DNA of 64,000 nt from Isoetes taiwanensis (lineage: Eukaryota; Streptophyta; Lycopodiopsida; Isoetales; Isoetaceae), in NCBI GenBank assembly GCA_021234155.1, contig JAJEKV010000057.1, positions 8,584,108-8,648,107 of the forward strand, written 5' to 3'. This document shows positions 34,833 to 44,908 of this stretch, piece after piece (within the stretch, counting starts at the first letter, position 1; each line of letters starts with the position of its first letter). A program made the translations under genes and the position numbers. A model generated the notes under the pieces. It ran no database searches and had not been told where the DNA came from. It was given only the letters and a program-made list of their open reading frames with translations.

Positions 34833-35648
34833 CTACAATGTAAAAGAACAAGGACAAAAATCCCTTCGCCTCTCCGGACAAAGCATGGAGAAAAGTATAA
34901 GGTCAGGTTTTAAGTACTTCAATTGAGGAGGACAAAGGCTGGTGGGAGAATTTCTTTTCAATAATGCGGGGATGTAACTAAATCCCTCAACAAAGATCTC
35001 CCCGAAGTTGCTTTTGTTGGCCCTGGTACTCAACTTCATCCCCTTGTTGAGGCGAGACAAGGAATTGCAAAGGGTTCCGTGGTTTCGCAAGATCAAGTCA
35101 ACAAGGAACCTGATCGTGTAATGTACCTCGGAAGTAGACGTGTTTTGAAAAGAACCAAGGCCAAACTCCGTAAAAACTTTGCGGATTTGACTAAGGGGAT
35201 GCTTATAGCCGTACCTTCGACCGATGATGGCTAAGAGCGCCCTTTCGATTGCGCGGGTTAAGGACATTGTACTCAAAGACAATCTCCCTTCAAGAGGAAA
35301 GTTCATTTGGTACCAAACTAAGGATACGATCCTTTTATCGGTCGGTATGATCCCCGCGGATAATTCCTTTCAAGGAGGGCCGGAAAATGATGAATAAGAA
35401 TCACATGGACAACTGGACCTGAACGTAAACTCAAGTGCTGGCTTATGATTTTACACTCAAGGTTGATAACAATGCTACGCGGCGATAACAGCTAACTTCA
35501 TCAAGTCTTTCTCGCTAAGATAGTTCGTGATTTAAGGTTCCCGTGGATGAGGACAAGTTGTTCCAAAGCGGTTAGCTCTTCGACCACTTCAAGTGACAAT
35601 GAGGAGAGTGGCAACGAGGACAAGGGTGACGAAGTCCGAAGGAGTTGA
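34833..35648 (+). other. C-terminal coding remnant of the DUF7869-like gene
   Basis: Plus-strand frames between stops read IEEDKGWWENFFSIMRG, then LPEVAFVGPGTQLHPLVEAR through VMYLGSRRVLKRTKAKLRK, then MAKSALSIARVKDIVLKDNL, and finally SSDNEESGNEDKGDEVRRS with a stop. These are consistent with one extended protein broken by indels or unrecognised introns. The 157-codon frame on the opposite strand is its shadow. Confidence 0.6.
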
Positions 35649-36225
35649 CGAGTATAACGACATTCCTAATCATGCTCTTTCTCAAAGGTCAGAAACTTCT
35701 TTGTATAATCTAAATGTGGGCACATCGTTACCTCCTAGTTTTGGCTAGAGTTTTTGTACATGTTGTACATGTTTTGTACATGCTCGCATAGCTTCTTCCA
35801 AGTTTATCCATGTTTTTCATGTCTTGTATAAGCTAAAAATGCTATCGACATGTTAGTTATGTCTTGTATGTTTTTCTCGCTGTTATGCGCCAAGATAGCA
35901 CCTTGTGGTTCTTCTTGAGTAATAACAAATAGATACTTAGATTTGCCAATCTTGCTTTCATTTCTTGTGAAGATTTTAATGGTTCTTTAATTTTGCTAGT
36001 TTTCTTGTATTTCCTAGATTTTCTTAAAAGGTGACTCCATTTTTTAAAATTTTGTTTGGGTGTCTACAATTCACAAAACAAAGAAAAGTTTTCTAATTTT
36101 GGACCAAAAAAGGGGTGTCACAAATCAAAATTGGGGGCTGTTTTTTCAATTGACCCCCCCAAAAGTGGCAATTTTTAGGTTTTTTTTAGGGAATCTTTAA
36201 AAGATTCCTTTTTGTAGTGCAAACG

Positions 36226-36258
36226 CAGGTCATTAGTGCATTTGCTAGGTCACCTTGT
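36226..36258 (-). repeat. Right terminal inverted repeat
   Basis: The reverse complement starts ACAAGGTGACCTAGCAAA. It is followed by the duplication TGTTTA at 36259-36264. Confidence 0.92.
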
Positions 36259-36426
36259 TGTTTATATTGTAGGCATGTGCCTTGCATTCTTGGCGTGTCA
36301 TGGCCATTGGGTGTGCGCCTTATTCTGCTCATAAAGATGGTTGTGGCGACTATTAAACTTTAATACAACAATGACTATCATATACCTAGATATGAAGTAC
36401 GTCTACATGTAACATGTAAGTTGCAA

Positions 36427-36532
36427 TTTAAGTAAACACCACCCCAGGTCTGATTTAAGTAAACACGTGTGGTCTACTTTAAGTAAACACCACCAGTCCG
36501 AAATTTAAGTAAACACCACCAGTCCGAAATTA
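36427..36532. repeat. 25-26-bp minisatellite, about 4 copies
   Basis: The unit is approximately TTTAAGTAAACACCACCAG plus 'tccgaaa'. The first two copies are diverged and the last two nearly identical. Confidence 0.75.
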
Positions 36533-38702
36533 AAATTTGCCCTAACCATTAAAAATGCCTGCATACATTGAAGGCTACTGAAAATACACGAAATTATAGT
36601 GTAGTTTCCCAGAAATCCTTAAAAACTTATACGAAAATAGCCTGAAAAAATGCCAAGATTGTTTTTTAGTTATCGGAATTTTTTTAGAATGGTCGGATTT
36701 TTCAGGGTCGAACCCCCCCAATTTCGAACCCTGCTGACCACCCTAGTTTAACTGGTTAATGTCTACAATGTACCTATAACCATAGTAAGATGAAAATAAT
36801 TCAATAAGGCACATTTTTTAAAATATAGCTTCAACGATTTCTCAGCAGGATACAATTCCCAAGTATCATTTGGATAAGTTTGATCAGGGTTGATTTGCAT
36901 TAAAAATCCTTGTTTAAATCATGCCATTTAATTTAAAAATAGCAGACATTTATAGGCAGCATTGCTTGTTAAATGTAGTCCTAAACCAGTCCCAACTTAG
37001 AATGCAATTTAAGTCAGTGGCTCTTCTGCTAAATGCTAAATGAGTATCATCAAAATCATGATAATAGTAACATTAGTACGTTAGTGAGTGTAGTATCCCT
37101 GCAAAATCCATGAATCCGCTAATTGATAGAAACCTGAAATCATAAGACGATAAAAGCCAGCTGCATGTTAGCACATAATACATCACTCATAGCAAATTAA
37201 AGTAGAAAAAATCTATAAGCACCATGACCTAGCAGGTTTGCTAACCTGAGAAATTTGCCTTCATAATAATAACATAGTTCAACATGCACAAAAATTACCT
37301 GCACAAATATGGAAGTTGCTTCAAATGTAGTATGTTGCTAGCAAACTTCTCATTAGGCAAAAGAATAGAAGGTATACACCTTATACAGAGATTATTCCAT
37401 TTTAAAGAAAAACCAATTGTAGATATGAGAAGTATGTATCTATTTGGACCTTTGTCAATTGAACTGTTTAATTCGAGGCACCTTCTTTCCTAACATAATT
37501 GGAATTCTAGATTACGAAGTAACATGACAGTTGGGTCTACAAAAGATTCAGCACACATGATGTTACACAATCTGTAGAATTTACAAAACTAAATCGTGTG
37601 AGATGAAGCACAAAGGGAGGTGACTGATATGCTTTCAAAAGATGATGTGGAAGATATCTTTTAAAACTCTCCATTGCAACACATTAAGATTTTGAACATA
37701 GATGAAGGATGTCGTATTATCTATCTATATATATAATAATAAAGCCGTTTTAGGATAGTTTGTGCAGCATCTGGTCCCTTCATTTTTTTTTTAATTATTT
37801 TTATCCCTTCGATTTATCCGCGGTAGACGGTTTTTTTCCTCTCTTGACCCCTCTCACGGCTTCTCGAGTTAGACCCCTGTTTGCAGGCAGAGCGTGAGCT
37901 TGTATCACGAAGCAATAAGCCATTATTGTCGATTTTGTTGCTTTCATTTTGGTCCGTTGATAGGAAAATTTCAATGAAGAGGTTGTAGGGGCGGTTTTCC
38001 TTTCAAATCATATACAGCGGCAGTTCTCCAGTGCATTTTGTGGCTCCTTTTTTTTGTCATGGCATTTTGTGGCACTTTTTGTGGATTTGAGTATGGAGCA
38101 ACCTGTATTCATGCAATCCGTCAACATTTTTGTAGTTTATTTTGAAGGCATCCGGATGTGTGAATTTTAAGCAGATGGAGAAATGGAGGTGCTATAAATA
38201 CATGTGTGAGAGTAGTGACACATCATGTATATCTGTAAACACATTAAATCAGCAACATTTTTCTTAGAACAATTCATCAACTGCATAACAATTTATCTTG
38301 ATCAACGATAAGAAAGCGAAAAAATTGTTCATCATGTATAGCATGAAGTTCATCTACATTACTTGTATCAGAAGAAGCACATTCTAGATTAGATACCATC
38401 TTCTACAGCAATACTAAGAACTTGAGATTCATAGACATAATGGATGCAACGTTTCGAATAGAACCAACATGACATAAACATACCTAAAAGGACCAAATAT
38501 TAACAAAGGAAACGTCCATTAGCTTGGAATTAAGGCCTCCTCGTCAACTATCACATGCATTTATAGTGAAGAACATGTGCTAAGCTATCTAATAATAATT
38601 TCATGGCAATAACCTAGATATTTGAAATTTGATCTAGGAATATCTTGTCTATTAAAAATCTTATGGCTTGATTCAGATGAGGCATCAAAATCATTCAGCT
38701 TG
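36533..38702. other. Giant-Helitron interior, no gene recognised
   Basis: This AT-rich DNA has several short frames and no convincing protein. At about 37713 the sequence 'tctatctatatatataataataaagccg' resembles 5' ends of other plant Helitron or MITE families, but no partner end is evident. A minus-strand open stretch at 38585-38779 (DYKLNDFDASSESSHKIF) crosses the solo-LTR border, so it may be an exon cut by the LTR insertion. Confidence 0.4.
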
Positions 38703-38707
38703 TAATC

Positions 38708-40370
38708 TGTGACGCTCCCTGAACATATACGACCCTCGGCCGTATACATACGGGGACTTTCCCCTCCCATGGCGACCAACTCGCCATGAGCAGGGCCCTC
38801 CGTCTATTTCGGGCCATCTATAATATGATGCCCGAAAGAAGGACACGAAGGGGTCATTCGGCCCACGCCTTCAATGGGGCTCCTACGTCGCGGAAGCGTG
38901 AATACAAGGGTTAGCACACAGCATAAATCACATATAAATAACCACCACGAAGGGTGGTGCATCCATCCAAATACCAACGGCAAAGAATATGCATCTAAAC
39001 CTAAGAAAACACCCCAAACCCATGGTTCTACCCCCCGGCCGACTCGGTGAGGATCGACTGACGGCTAGGTCTCAAGAGATCAGCAGACCGAATCTTAACA
39101 TGGCGTTGGCTGGCATAGAACATCGGCTAGGGTTGTCCACTCCATCCGCCCCTCCTGTGCACACTTTGCAGATGAGTCGAATCATGCTATGGCATCACTA
39201 TAGCCTTCCGGACACGCAGACTCAAGGTATCACCCTACGAGCCTACTACAGGGTTCATGAAGCCCCGTCCGATGAGGCAGGTCGGGAAGCGCCCCTTCCG
39301 GGATCACCGGTGGTTCCATGGGTGGACTAGAGAATACGTGCCGCACGGGCAACCCCCGCATCCGTACCCGACTTACTCGCCCTAAATCTACTCAAAGTAC
39401 AGGATGCCCCATGCGGGTCACACCTCTGTACCCAGGGAGTGTCAGACCCATACCCGGCCTGGATCGCGCCTAGCTCACTGGCCGGCTATTAGGCCTAGTC
39501 CACTGTAGGAGTCTCAGGAGCCTTTTATGTTCGTGCAAGACCCCACCCCCACTTCACCACTGTGTCCCTTGTTTGGTGCTAAGCCATTCCATAGCATCCA
39601 CGACTCGGTGGTCTCTTGTGCACAGGCCGCATTATTGGGATAATATAGGGCTCTACCTAGGAGCATACTACAATATATGGGCTCAGAGGTCTCTACCCCC
39701 CTTATTTCCCCCATTTCCAGAGTAAGACTATGCAAAGAACTATCAATCCATCCTTTAAGAGCAAAACCAGAATCAGAATATAAAGAGAACTTACCTTTAC
39801 AACCAAGGGTTAGCTCCTACGAGTAAAACACAGAGAGAACAAACAAAACAACACAACAAGTGCCCAAAAGGGGCGCTACCCTAGAATATCAGCCTATACT
39901 AGCCACCTACCCAAGTTCCTGCTGGACCCGTTATCGTTTGGCGCCTCCATCTTCTTGGGACTTGACGTTTAGCTCTGGCTACACAGGTACGTGCTAGGGA
40001 AGGGTGGCGCTCAGCTGGGTGAAGGTAGGTAGGCGCTCAGCTCCTCAAAGGTGGCGCTCCACTCCTCCTGGTCGATTATGGCTGATATGGGGGGTAGTGA
40101 TCCACCTTGATGCCTCCAATTAGCATCACCATGTTAGCCAATCGATTTTGGCCAAGTGGCACCTTCCCAAACTATAATTAACATAATTATCCCTTTTACA
40201 TATTAATTCCTTAATTATAGGTTATTATCCTTAATAATTAAATTAGCATAGCTAATTTAATCCCTTTTAGGTCAACCCCCTAGGTTACCATACCCCATGG
40301 TGGCGTATCTATACTGGGTGACGTGTCAATATATTTATACGTATACCGTATAAATACTTGGAACGTCACA
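38708..40370. mobile_element. Solo LTR (1,663 bp)
   Basis: It begins TGTGACGCTCC and ends GGAACGTCACA (TG...CA with a longer inverted terminus). It is flanked by a perfect 5-bp duplication TAATC (38703-38707 and 40371-40375). No gag-pol or second LTR is present, as expected after LTR-LTR recombination. The interior is GC-richer than its surroundings. Confidence 0.85.
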
Positions 40371-40375
40371 TAATC

Positions 40376-41391
40376 ATTTTACAACTTAAATACATGACTG
40401 TAAAGAACATTCTGCTTACAATCACTTCACAACAAATTAAATACACAACTAAACATTAGAGTAATACATCCAAAGAGCATTAAATATGGATTAGATTGAT
40501 CCTACCTCTAAGGAGAAATGATGCTTCATTTAGCTCGAAGTTTACCACATTTGGCTCTATCTTGTGCAATAGATGGCAACATCGATCAGGATGGCCATAA
40601 ATAGTGCAAATTGCATAGTACCAGTAGCTATCTTGCAGAGTAAAAGTAGTCAATAATCAGATAGTCCTGTTAAAATAGAACATAAGCACAGTTAGAGTTC
40701 AGATATTTACCTTTAAAGCTTTGGTGGTGACTTCTTCTTGGAAAGACCCAGAATCTAGAAAAAGATTATAATATCATAAGTGCTGGCTAATTGCTTCATT
40801 GTTCCATTTGCACACACAATAGAGTATAATCACCCTTTTTTGCAAATAAGAACAGAGGCTTAGTTTATCTCCATGAGGTTAAGGTTTGTTCCTAATCAGG
40901 CTCGTTACTTCAGACAACACGATGTTACAACAATTTTCAAATAAACTAATAATTACGTTGCACCTCTCATCATGGTCCACACCTCTCATCATGGTCCACA
41001 GTTGATTTTGGCAACGACTTTCAAAAGCAGGTAGGTTCCATTACAGATATTGCAAAAAGATAGATCTTGTTAGATAATATTCCCTTTGACAATGGTCCTT
41101 CTAATCCCTTTCAAAAATAATAAAACAACAACATGGGTAAAGCAGAAACTTTAAAGAGCAAATTGATTCAGTTCTTACCAAGGCCAGAGACATGCAAAGA
41201 GCACATATCAAAATGGAGCAGATAGACGAAAGAGCACATATCCTAGGGATATTTGTACCCACCAACGCATTTCAGAGAACTGCATGTCAGTCTCTTGTCA
41301 TTACTTGAAGAGAGAACCTAGAAAGAGGAGATACATGATGAATAGATCTTCGCACACATCAACTGCTTATAAATTGTTAAAAAGAGCATCC
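40376..41391 (-). pseudogene. Exon pair of an unrecognised captured gene, plus spacer
   Basis: On the minus strand an exon at about 40757-40714 (acceptor TTTTTCTAG, donor GTAAAT; FWVFPRRSHHQSFK) joins in phase to an exon at 40631-40506 (DSYWYYAICTIYGHPDRCC, then HLLHKIEPNVVNFELNE; donor GTAGGA). The protein is not recognised. Orientation matches the host Helitron and the REV3 exons to the right. The rest of the stretch holds nothing supported. Confidence 0.5.
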
Positions 41392-42074
41392 GATCTCTAT
41401 GCAAATAGTAAACTATACTCACAAAGAAAAAGGGCTCCTTCAAAACATATCCTGCCTAATTTGCCAGGCCAGAAAAAATATGAATACCCTAAGAAATAGA
41501 ACCAGAGTTAAGAAAACAAAATTGTTTCCTTACCTGGCTCATGAATACTGGAAGTAATCAATTTGCAGAGGATCCCGATCTCTATGCAAATAGTAAACTA
41601 TAATTACAAAGAAAAAGTGCTCCCTCGAACCTCCTTCGCAAATATAAAATCAGAAAGTGAAACTCTACCACTTATGATTTTCTTCCACTGGCGTTGGAGG
41701 TATTGCTTCACCTGCATATCCAGTTTCACAGGCTTGAATAATCTTCATCTCAAAAGAGAGGCAAGCAGACTTACCTGTAAGATATCATAAGTTTCAAAAA
41801 GAACTCTGAGGGAGCGCTCCATAGTTTTTGCAACAGCAGCACAACTATCACGCCTGACAGTTTCGATTCCTTTGGCATCAAATACAGGCTTAACTTGTGT
41901 AAAAGAGTCATAGCTGTAACCCACATAATGTTTTTTGGCAATGAGATATCCTGCCTAATTTGCCAGGCCAGAAAAAATATGAATACCCTAGGAATAGAAC
42001 CAGAGTTAAGAAAACAAAATTGTTTCCTTACCTGGCTCATGACTACTGGAAGTAATCAATTTGCAGAGGATCCC
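41392..42074. repeat. Unequal tandem duplication around REV3 exons
   Basis: Copy 1 (41392-41576, 185 bp) and copy 2 (41577-42074, 498 bp) share both ends ('gatctctatgcaaatagtaa' at the left and 'ttgcagaggatccc' at the right). Copy 1 lacks about 310 bp. In gene orientation the loss fuses the first bases of one REV3 exon to the last bases of the next. Confidence 0.8.
41608..41950 (-). pseudogene. REV3 (DNA polymerase zeta catalytic subunit) exon fragment, captured
   Basis: Two minus-strand exons are visible: 41950-41775 (acceptor TTAGGCAG, donor GTAAGT) and 41711-41608 (acceptor ATATGCAG, donor GTAATT). They join in phase. The first reads YLIAKKHYVGYSYDSFTQ, then KPVFDAKGIETVRRDSC and MERSLRVLFETYDILQ. 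The second reads VKQYLQRQWKKIISGRVSL then DFIFAKEVR. This is the characteristic B-family polymerase region of REV3 just after the catalytic palm, known from plants and animals. The fragment has perhaps 5% of the gene, so it makes no polymerase. It is in the orientation of the surrounding Helitron, as expected for transduplicated genes. Confidence 0.88.
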
Positions 42075-42412
42075 GATTTGGCCAGGGTAGGCAAAGGTGC
42101 TGTCCTGCCGCAAGAAGAGGAAGTAGGGCCGATTGAGCTAGCAAGAGCTGCCGCTGACATGGCCAGCTCCGTGTTCATGGCTTGATCTGTGTTTCCGGCC
42201 TCCACGGTGAACAATTAGGGCTACAATTCGCAACTTAGAATATCTTATCTCAGCTAATAAAACTCTAAAACCACAAATTTTTTTTTTCGATTTTTAGACA
42301 ATCGGAATTTTTTTCCGGCCACTAAACCCTTCAAAATCTTATGAAATGGGACTAAGAAAAATTCCAAAAACTTTTTTAGCCAAACCGGAAAATCCCAAAT
42401 TAAAAAGATTGA
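42075..42412 (-). other. 5' terminal part of giant Helitron
   Basis: It contains a short open stretch readable on either strand around 42080-42190 (plus: VGKGAVLPQEEEVGPIELAR), which could be another captured exon. It ends at the 5' TC at 42412. Confidence 0.4.
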
Positions 42413-43069
42413 TTTATATGCCTAGTACAGATTGCAGTGTTGCGCCTAATGAAACCTTTGTTTTTGTTCAATATAATCCAATAGTAATCTGGCATATTTC
42501 GCAAAAAAGAGAAAGGAAAAAAGAAAAAGAAAAAGAAAAAGAAAAAGAAAAAGAAAAAGAGAGTAATTTGGCATAATTTGGCAGGTTCACATATTACGAA
42601 TCACTCGTACTTCTTAGTCAATATAATGGAGATATTTATGCCTTATATTATATTTTAGAACCAAGTAAGCAACATGTAAAAAATCAACTAATGCTCCAAC
42701 TTGATCAAACTTCATAAGGTTATGCCATGCTTCATGTTGACCAACCTTGAACGTATTTAGACATATATTCATAGAGGGGTTAATGTTTGCTCGATCAAAC
42801 CTTAGAGGGGTTATCCTTGCTTGATGAAACTTTAGTTGTAGCACAACTTTACAGTTACATCGATCTGCAATAAGACCTTAATTCTATTTACACATAAATC
42901 TAAAGAGGGATTATGCTTTGCTCGATCAAACCACAATCATACTTTAAAATAAATTGTAGAGGGTTTACAGCTTAATCAATCAAACCTTAGAGCGTTATCA
43001 TTGCTCGATCAAACTATAGTTGTGGTACAACTTCACAGTTATGTGTGTCAGCACGCTCATAAAACAAAC

Positions 43070-43142
43070 CGACCAAGATGGGATTCGAACCCATAATCTC
43101 TCGCTCCAGAGGCGAGCGCCTTGTCCATTTGGCCACATGGTC
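43070..43142 (-). tRNA. tRNA-like copy with anticodon changed to CTG
   Basis: The loop reads CTCTGGA instead of CTCCGGA, so the anticodon is CTG, which would read glutamine codon CAG. The stems are intact (CTCGC/GCGAG). A second change alters the A box (AAATGG). It is either a neutral pseudogene mutation or a potential mischarging tRNA with an arginine body. Confidence 0.6.
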
Positions 43143-44032
43143 ATTGCTATATTTGGATTTTCACCTGAGACACTAGGATGGTTGTGTTTTTCTTTTAAGT
43201 AAGAAACAAGAATGGTAGGCAACCATCTAAACCTAACTCAAAAAGGAGTTTTTTTTTTTTTTATCAACCTTACAACTAGCCGTATATAATATCCCACAAA
43301 ATTCATACATCTGCTAAATCTATCCCTATGGCGTATTCTATAGAAAACCATAAACTAACTTGTAATGGATTTGGGACCAAAAGAATCCAAGAACACAAGA
43401 TTTATAGCTCATTTATATGCCTAGTACAGATTGCAGTGTTGCGCCTAATGAAACCTTTGTTTTTGTTCAATATAATCCAACAGTAATTTGGCGTATTTCG
43501 CAAAAAATATAAAAGAAAAAGAAAAAGAGAGTAATTTGGCGTAATTTGGCAGGTTCACATATTAGAATCACTCTACTTCTTAGTCAATATAATGGAGATA
43601 TGTATGCCTTATATTATATTTTAGAACCAAGTAAGCAACATGTAAAAAATCAACTAATGCTCCAACTTGATCAAACTTCATAAGGTTATGCCATGCTTCA
43701 TGTTGACCAACCTTGAACGTATTTAGACATATATTCATAGAGGGGTTAATGTTTGCTCGATCAAACCTTAGAGGGGTTATCCTTGCTTGATGAAACTTTA
43801 GTTGTAGCAAAACTTTACAGTTGCGTCGATCTGCAATAAGACCTTAATTCTATTTAGACATAAATCTATAGAGGGATTATGCCTTGCTCGATCAAACCTC
43901 AATCATACTTAGAAATGAATTATAGAGTTAATCAATCAAACCTTAGAGCGTTATCATTGTTCGATTTGGTACAACTTCATAGTTATATCCTTCGGCGAGT
44001 TCATGAAGTGTCAGCACACTCATAAAACAAAC

Positions 44033-44105
44033 CGACCAAGATGGGAGTCGAACCCATAATCTCCCGCTTCGGAGGCGAGCGCCTTATCCATTAGGCCACA
44101 TGGTC
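44033..44105 (-). tRNA. tRNA-Arg(CCG), well-paired variant
   Basis: Anticodon arm CTCGC-CTCCGAA-GCGGG pairs fully, with one G-U pair. The T arm carries one change (GACTCCC). Anticodon CCG. Confidence 0.7.
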
Positions 44106-44835
44106 AATGCTGTATTTAGATTTTCACCTGAGACACTAGGATGGTTTGTGTTTTTCTTTTAAGTCAAGAATGGTAGGCAACCATCTAAACCTGACTCAAA
44201 AAGGATTTTTTTTTTTTTTTATCAACCTTACAACTAGCCGTATATAAGAACAATCCCACAAAATTCATACATCTGCTAAATCTATCCCTATGGCGTATTC
44301 TATAGAAAACCATAAACTAACTTGTAATGGATTTGGGACCAAAAAAATCCAAGAACACAAGATTTATAGCTCATTTATATGCCTAGTACAGATTGCAGTG
44401 TTGCGCCTAATGAAACCTTTGTTTTTGTTTTCGCAAAAAAAAGAAAGGAAAAAAGAAAAAGAAAAAGAGAGTAATTTGGCGTAATTTGGCAGGTTCACAT
44501 ATAATATTCATAGAGGGATTATGCTTTGCTCGATCAAACCTTGGAGGGGTTATCCTTGCTTGATGAAACTTTAGTTGTAGCAAAACTTTACAGTTGCGTC
44601 GATCTGCAATAAGACCTTAATTCTATTTAGACATAAATATGCCTTGCTCGATCAAACCTCAATCATACTTAGAAATGAATTATAGAGGGTTACAGCTTAA
44701 TCAATCAAACCTTAGAGCGTTATCATTGCTCAATCAAACTATAGTTGTGGTACAACTTCACAGTTATGTCCTTCGGCGAGTTCATGAATGTCCTTCGGCG
44801 AGTTCATGAAGTGTCAGCACACTCATAAAACAAAC

Positions 44836-44908
44836 CGACCAAGATGGGACTCGAACCCATAATCTATAGCTCCGGAGGCGAGCGCCTTGTCCATTAGGCC
44901 ACATGGTC
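44836..44908 (-). tRNA. tRNA-Arg(CCG)-like, anticodon stem changed
   Basis: The anticodon loop CTCCGGA is kept, but the 3' stem reads GCTAT against CTCGC. The body otherwise matches the consensus. Confidence 0.6.

Larger units (their letters stand above)
32243..35648 (+). pseudogene. DUF7869-like putative transposase (frameshifted)
   Basis: Start MESDDEDVFTSSPP at 32243. Exon 1 runs to 33535 with a one-base frame break near 32405. A 439-bp intron (donor GTACGT at 33536, acceptor TTGCAG at 33974) joins ILEK to NQITQELQV in phase. Exon 2 carries VVVDGMDQKKTSLP (near 34085), LYLQLDNTTRENKNQ (near 34322) and FLLVGHTHDQIDQMFSRF (near 34428). An upstream CTSC pair lies in exon 1 (near 33475). D-x-D and H-T-H-x-x-D signatures of this kind mark DUF7869, suspected to be an RNase-H-fold transposase. 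The frame stops at 34831, but plus-strand sense continues in pieces (AFVGPGTQLHPLVEARQG, then KDNLPSRGKFIWYQTKD, then an acidic tail ending at 35648), so the C-terminus is broken or spliced. Function as transposase is inferred. Confidence 0.78.
27364..36258. mobile_element. TIR DNA transposon with DUF7869-like and ParB-methyltransferase genes
   Basis: The 33-bp TIRs at 27364-27396 and 36226-36258 start ACAAGGTGACCTAGCAAA and match at 31 of 33 positions. They are flanked by a perfect 6-bp duplication TGTTTA (27358-27363 and 36259-36264). The 8,895-bp element holds two divergent spliced genes meeting at a 434-bp promoter region, and about twenty copies of a CTATGCGCGCATAG-type palindrome outside exons. 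The superfamily is not clear: a 6-bp duplication and ACAAGG ends do not match one I can name securely. Frameshifts in both genes suggest this copy is dead or near-dead, while the TIRs and duplication are well kept, so insertion is not ancient. Confidence 0.88.
26958..42412 (-). mobile_element. Giant Helitron-type insertion (15,455 bp) with nested elements
   Basis: The array phrase 'tttatagctca' (to 26957) and its continuation 'tttatatgcc' (from 42413) are split exactly. The insert on the minus strand begins TC (42412, after A) and ends with hairpin 26969-26985 (GCCCGGC-GTT-GCCGGGC, extended by GTTATG/CATAAC), then CTAG (26958) before T. That is the A^T target and terminal structure of Helitrons. 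Nested inside are an 8.9-kb TIR transposon and a 1.66-kb solo LTR; removing them leaves about 4.9 kb containing captured REV3 exons in the element's orientation. No Rep/helicase is seen. The 5' sequence (TCAATCTTTTTAATTTGGG) differs from the other elements here. Confidence 0.82.

Noticed and set aside
34833-35306. 157-codon minus-strand open frame as a separate gene
   Set aside because: The plus strand encodes coherent protein sequence (AFVGPGTQLHPLVEARQG, KDNLPSRGKFIWYQTKD) continuing the DUF7869-like gene, so the minus frame is its shadow.
27364-36258. CRISPR-like array from the repeated palindromes
   Set aside because: Spacing is irregular, the repeats sit in eukaryotic introns and promoters, and no cas-like gene is present.
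37713-37760. Possible 5' end of another Helitron (TCTATCTATATATATAATAAT)
   Set aside because: AT-rich microsatellite-like sequence with no matching hairpin/CTAG end found; chance cannot be excluded.
26958-42412. Autonomous Helitron with Rep/helicase
   Set aside because: No HUH (Rep) or SF1 helicase motifs are visible in any frame; the element is called non-autonomous.
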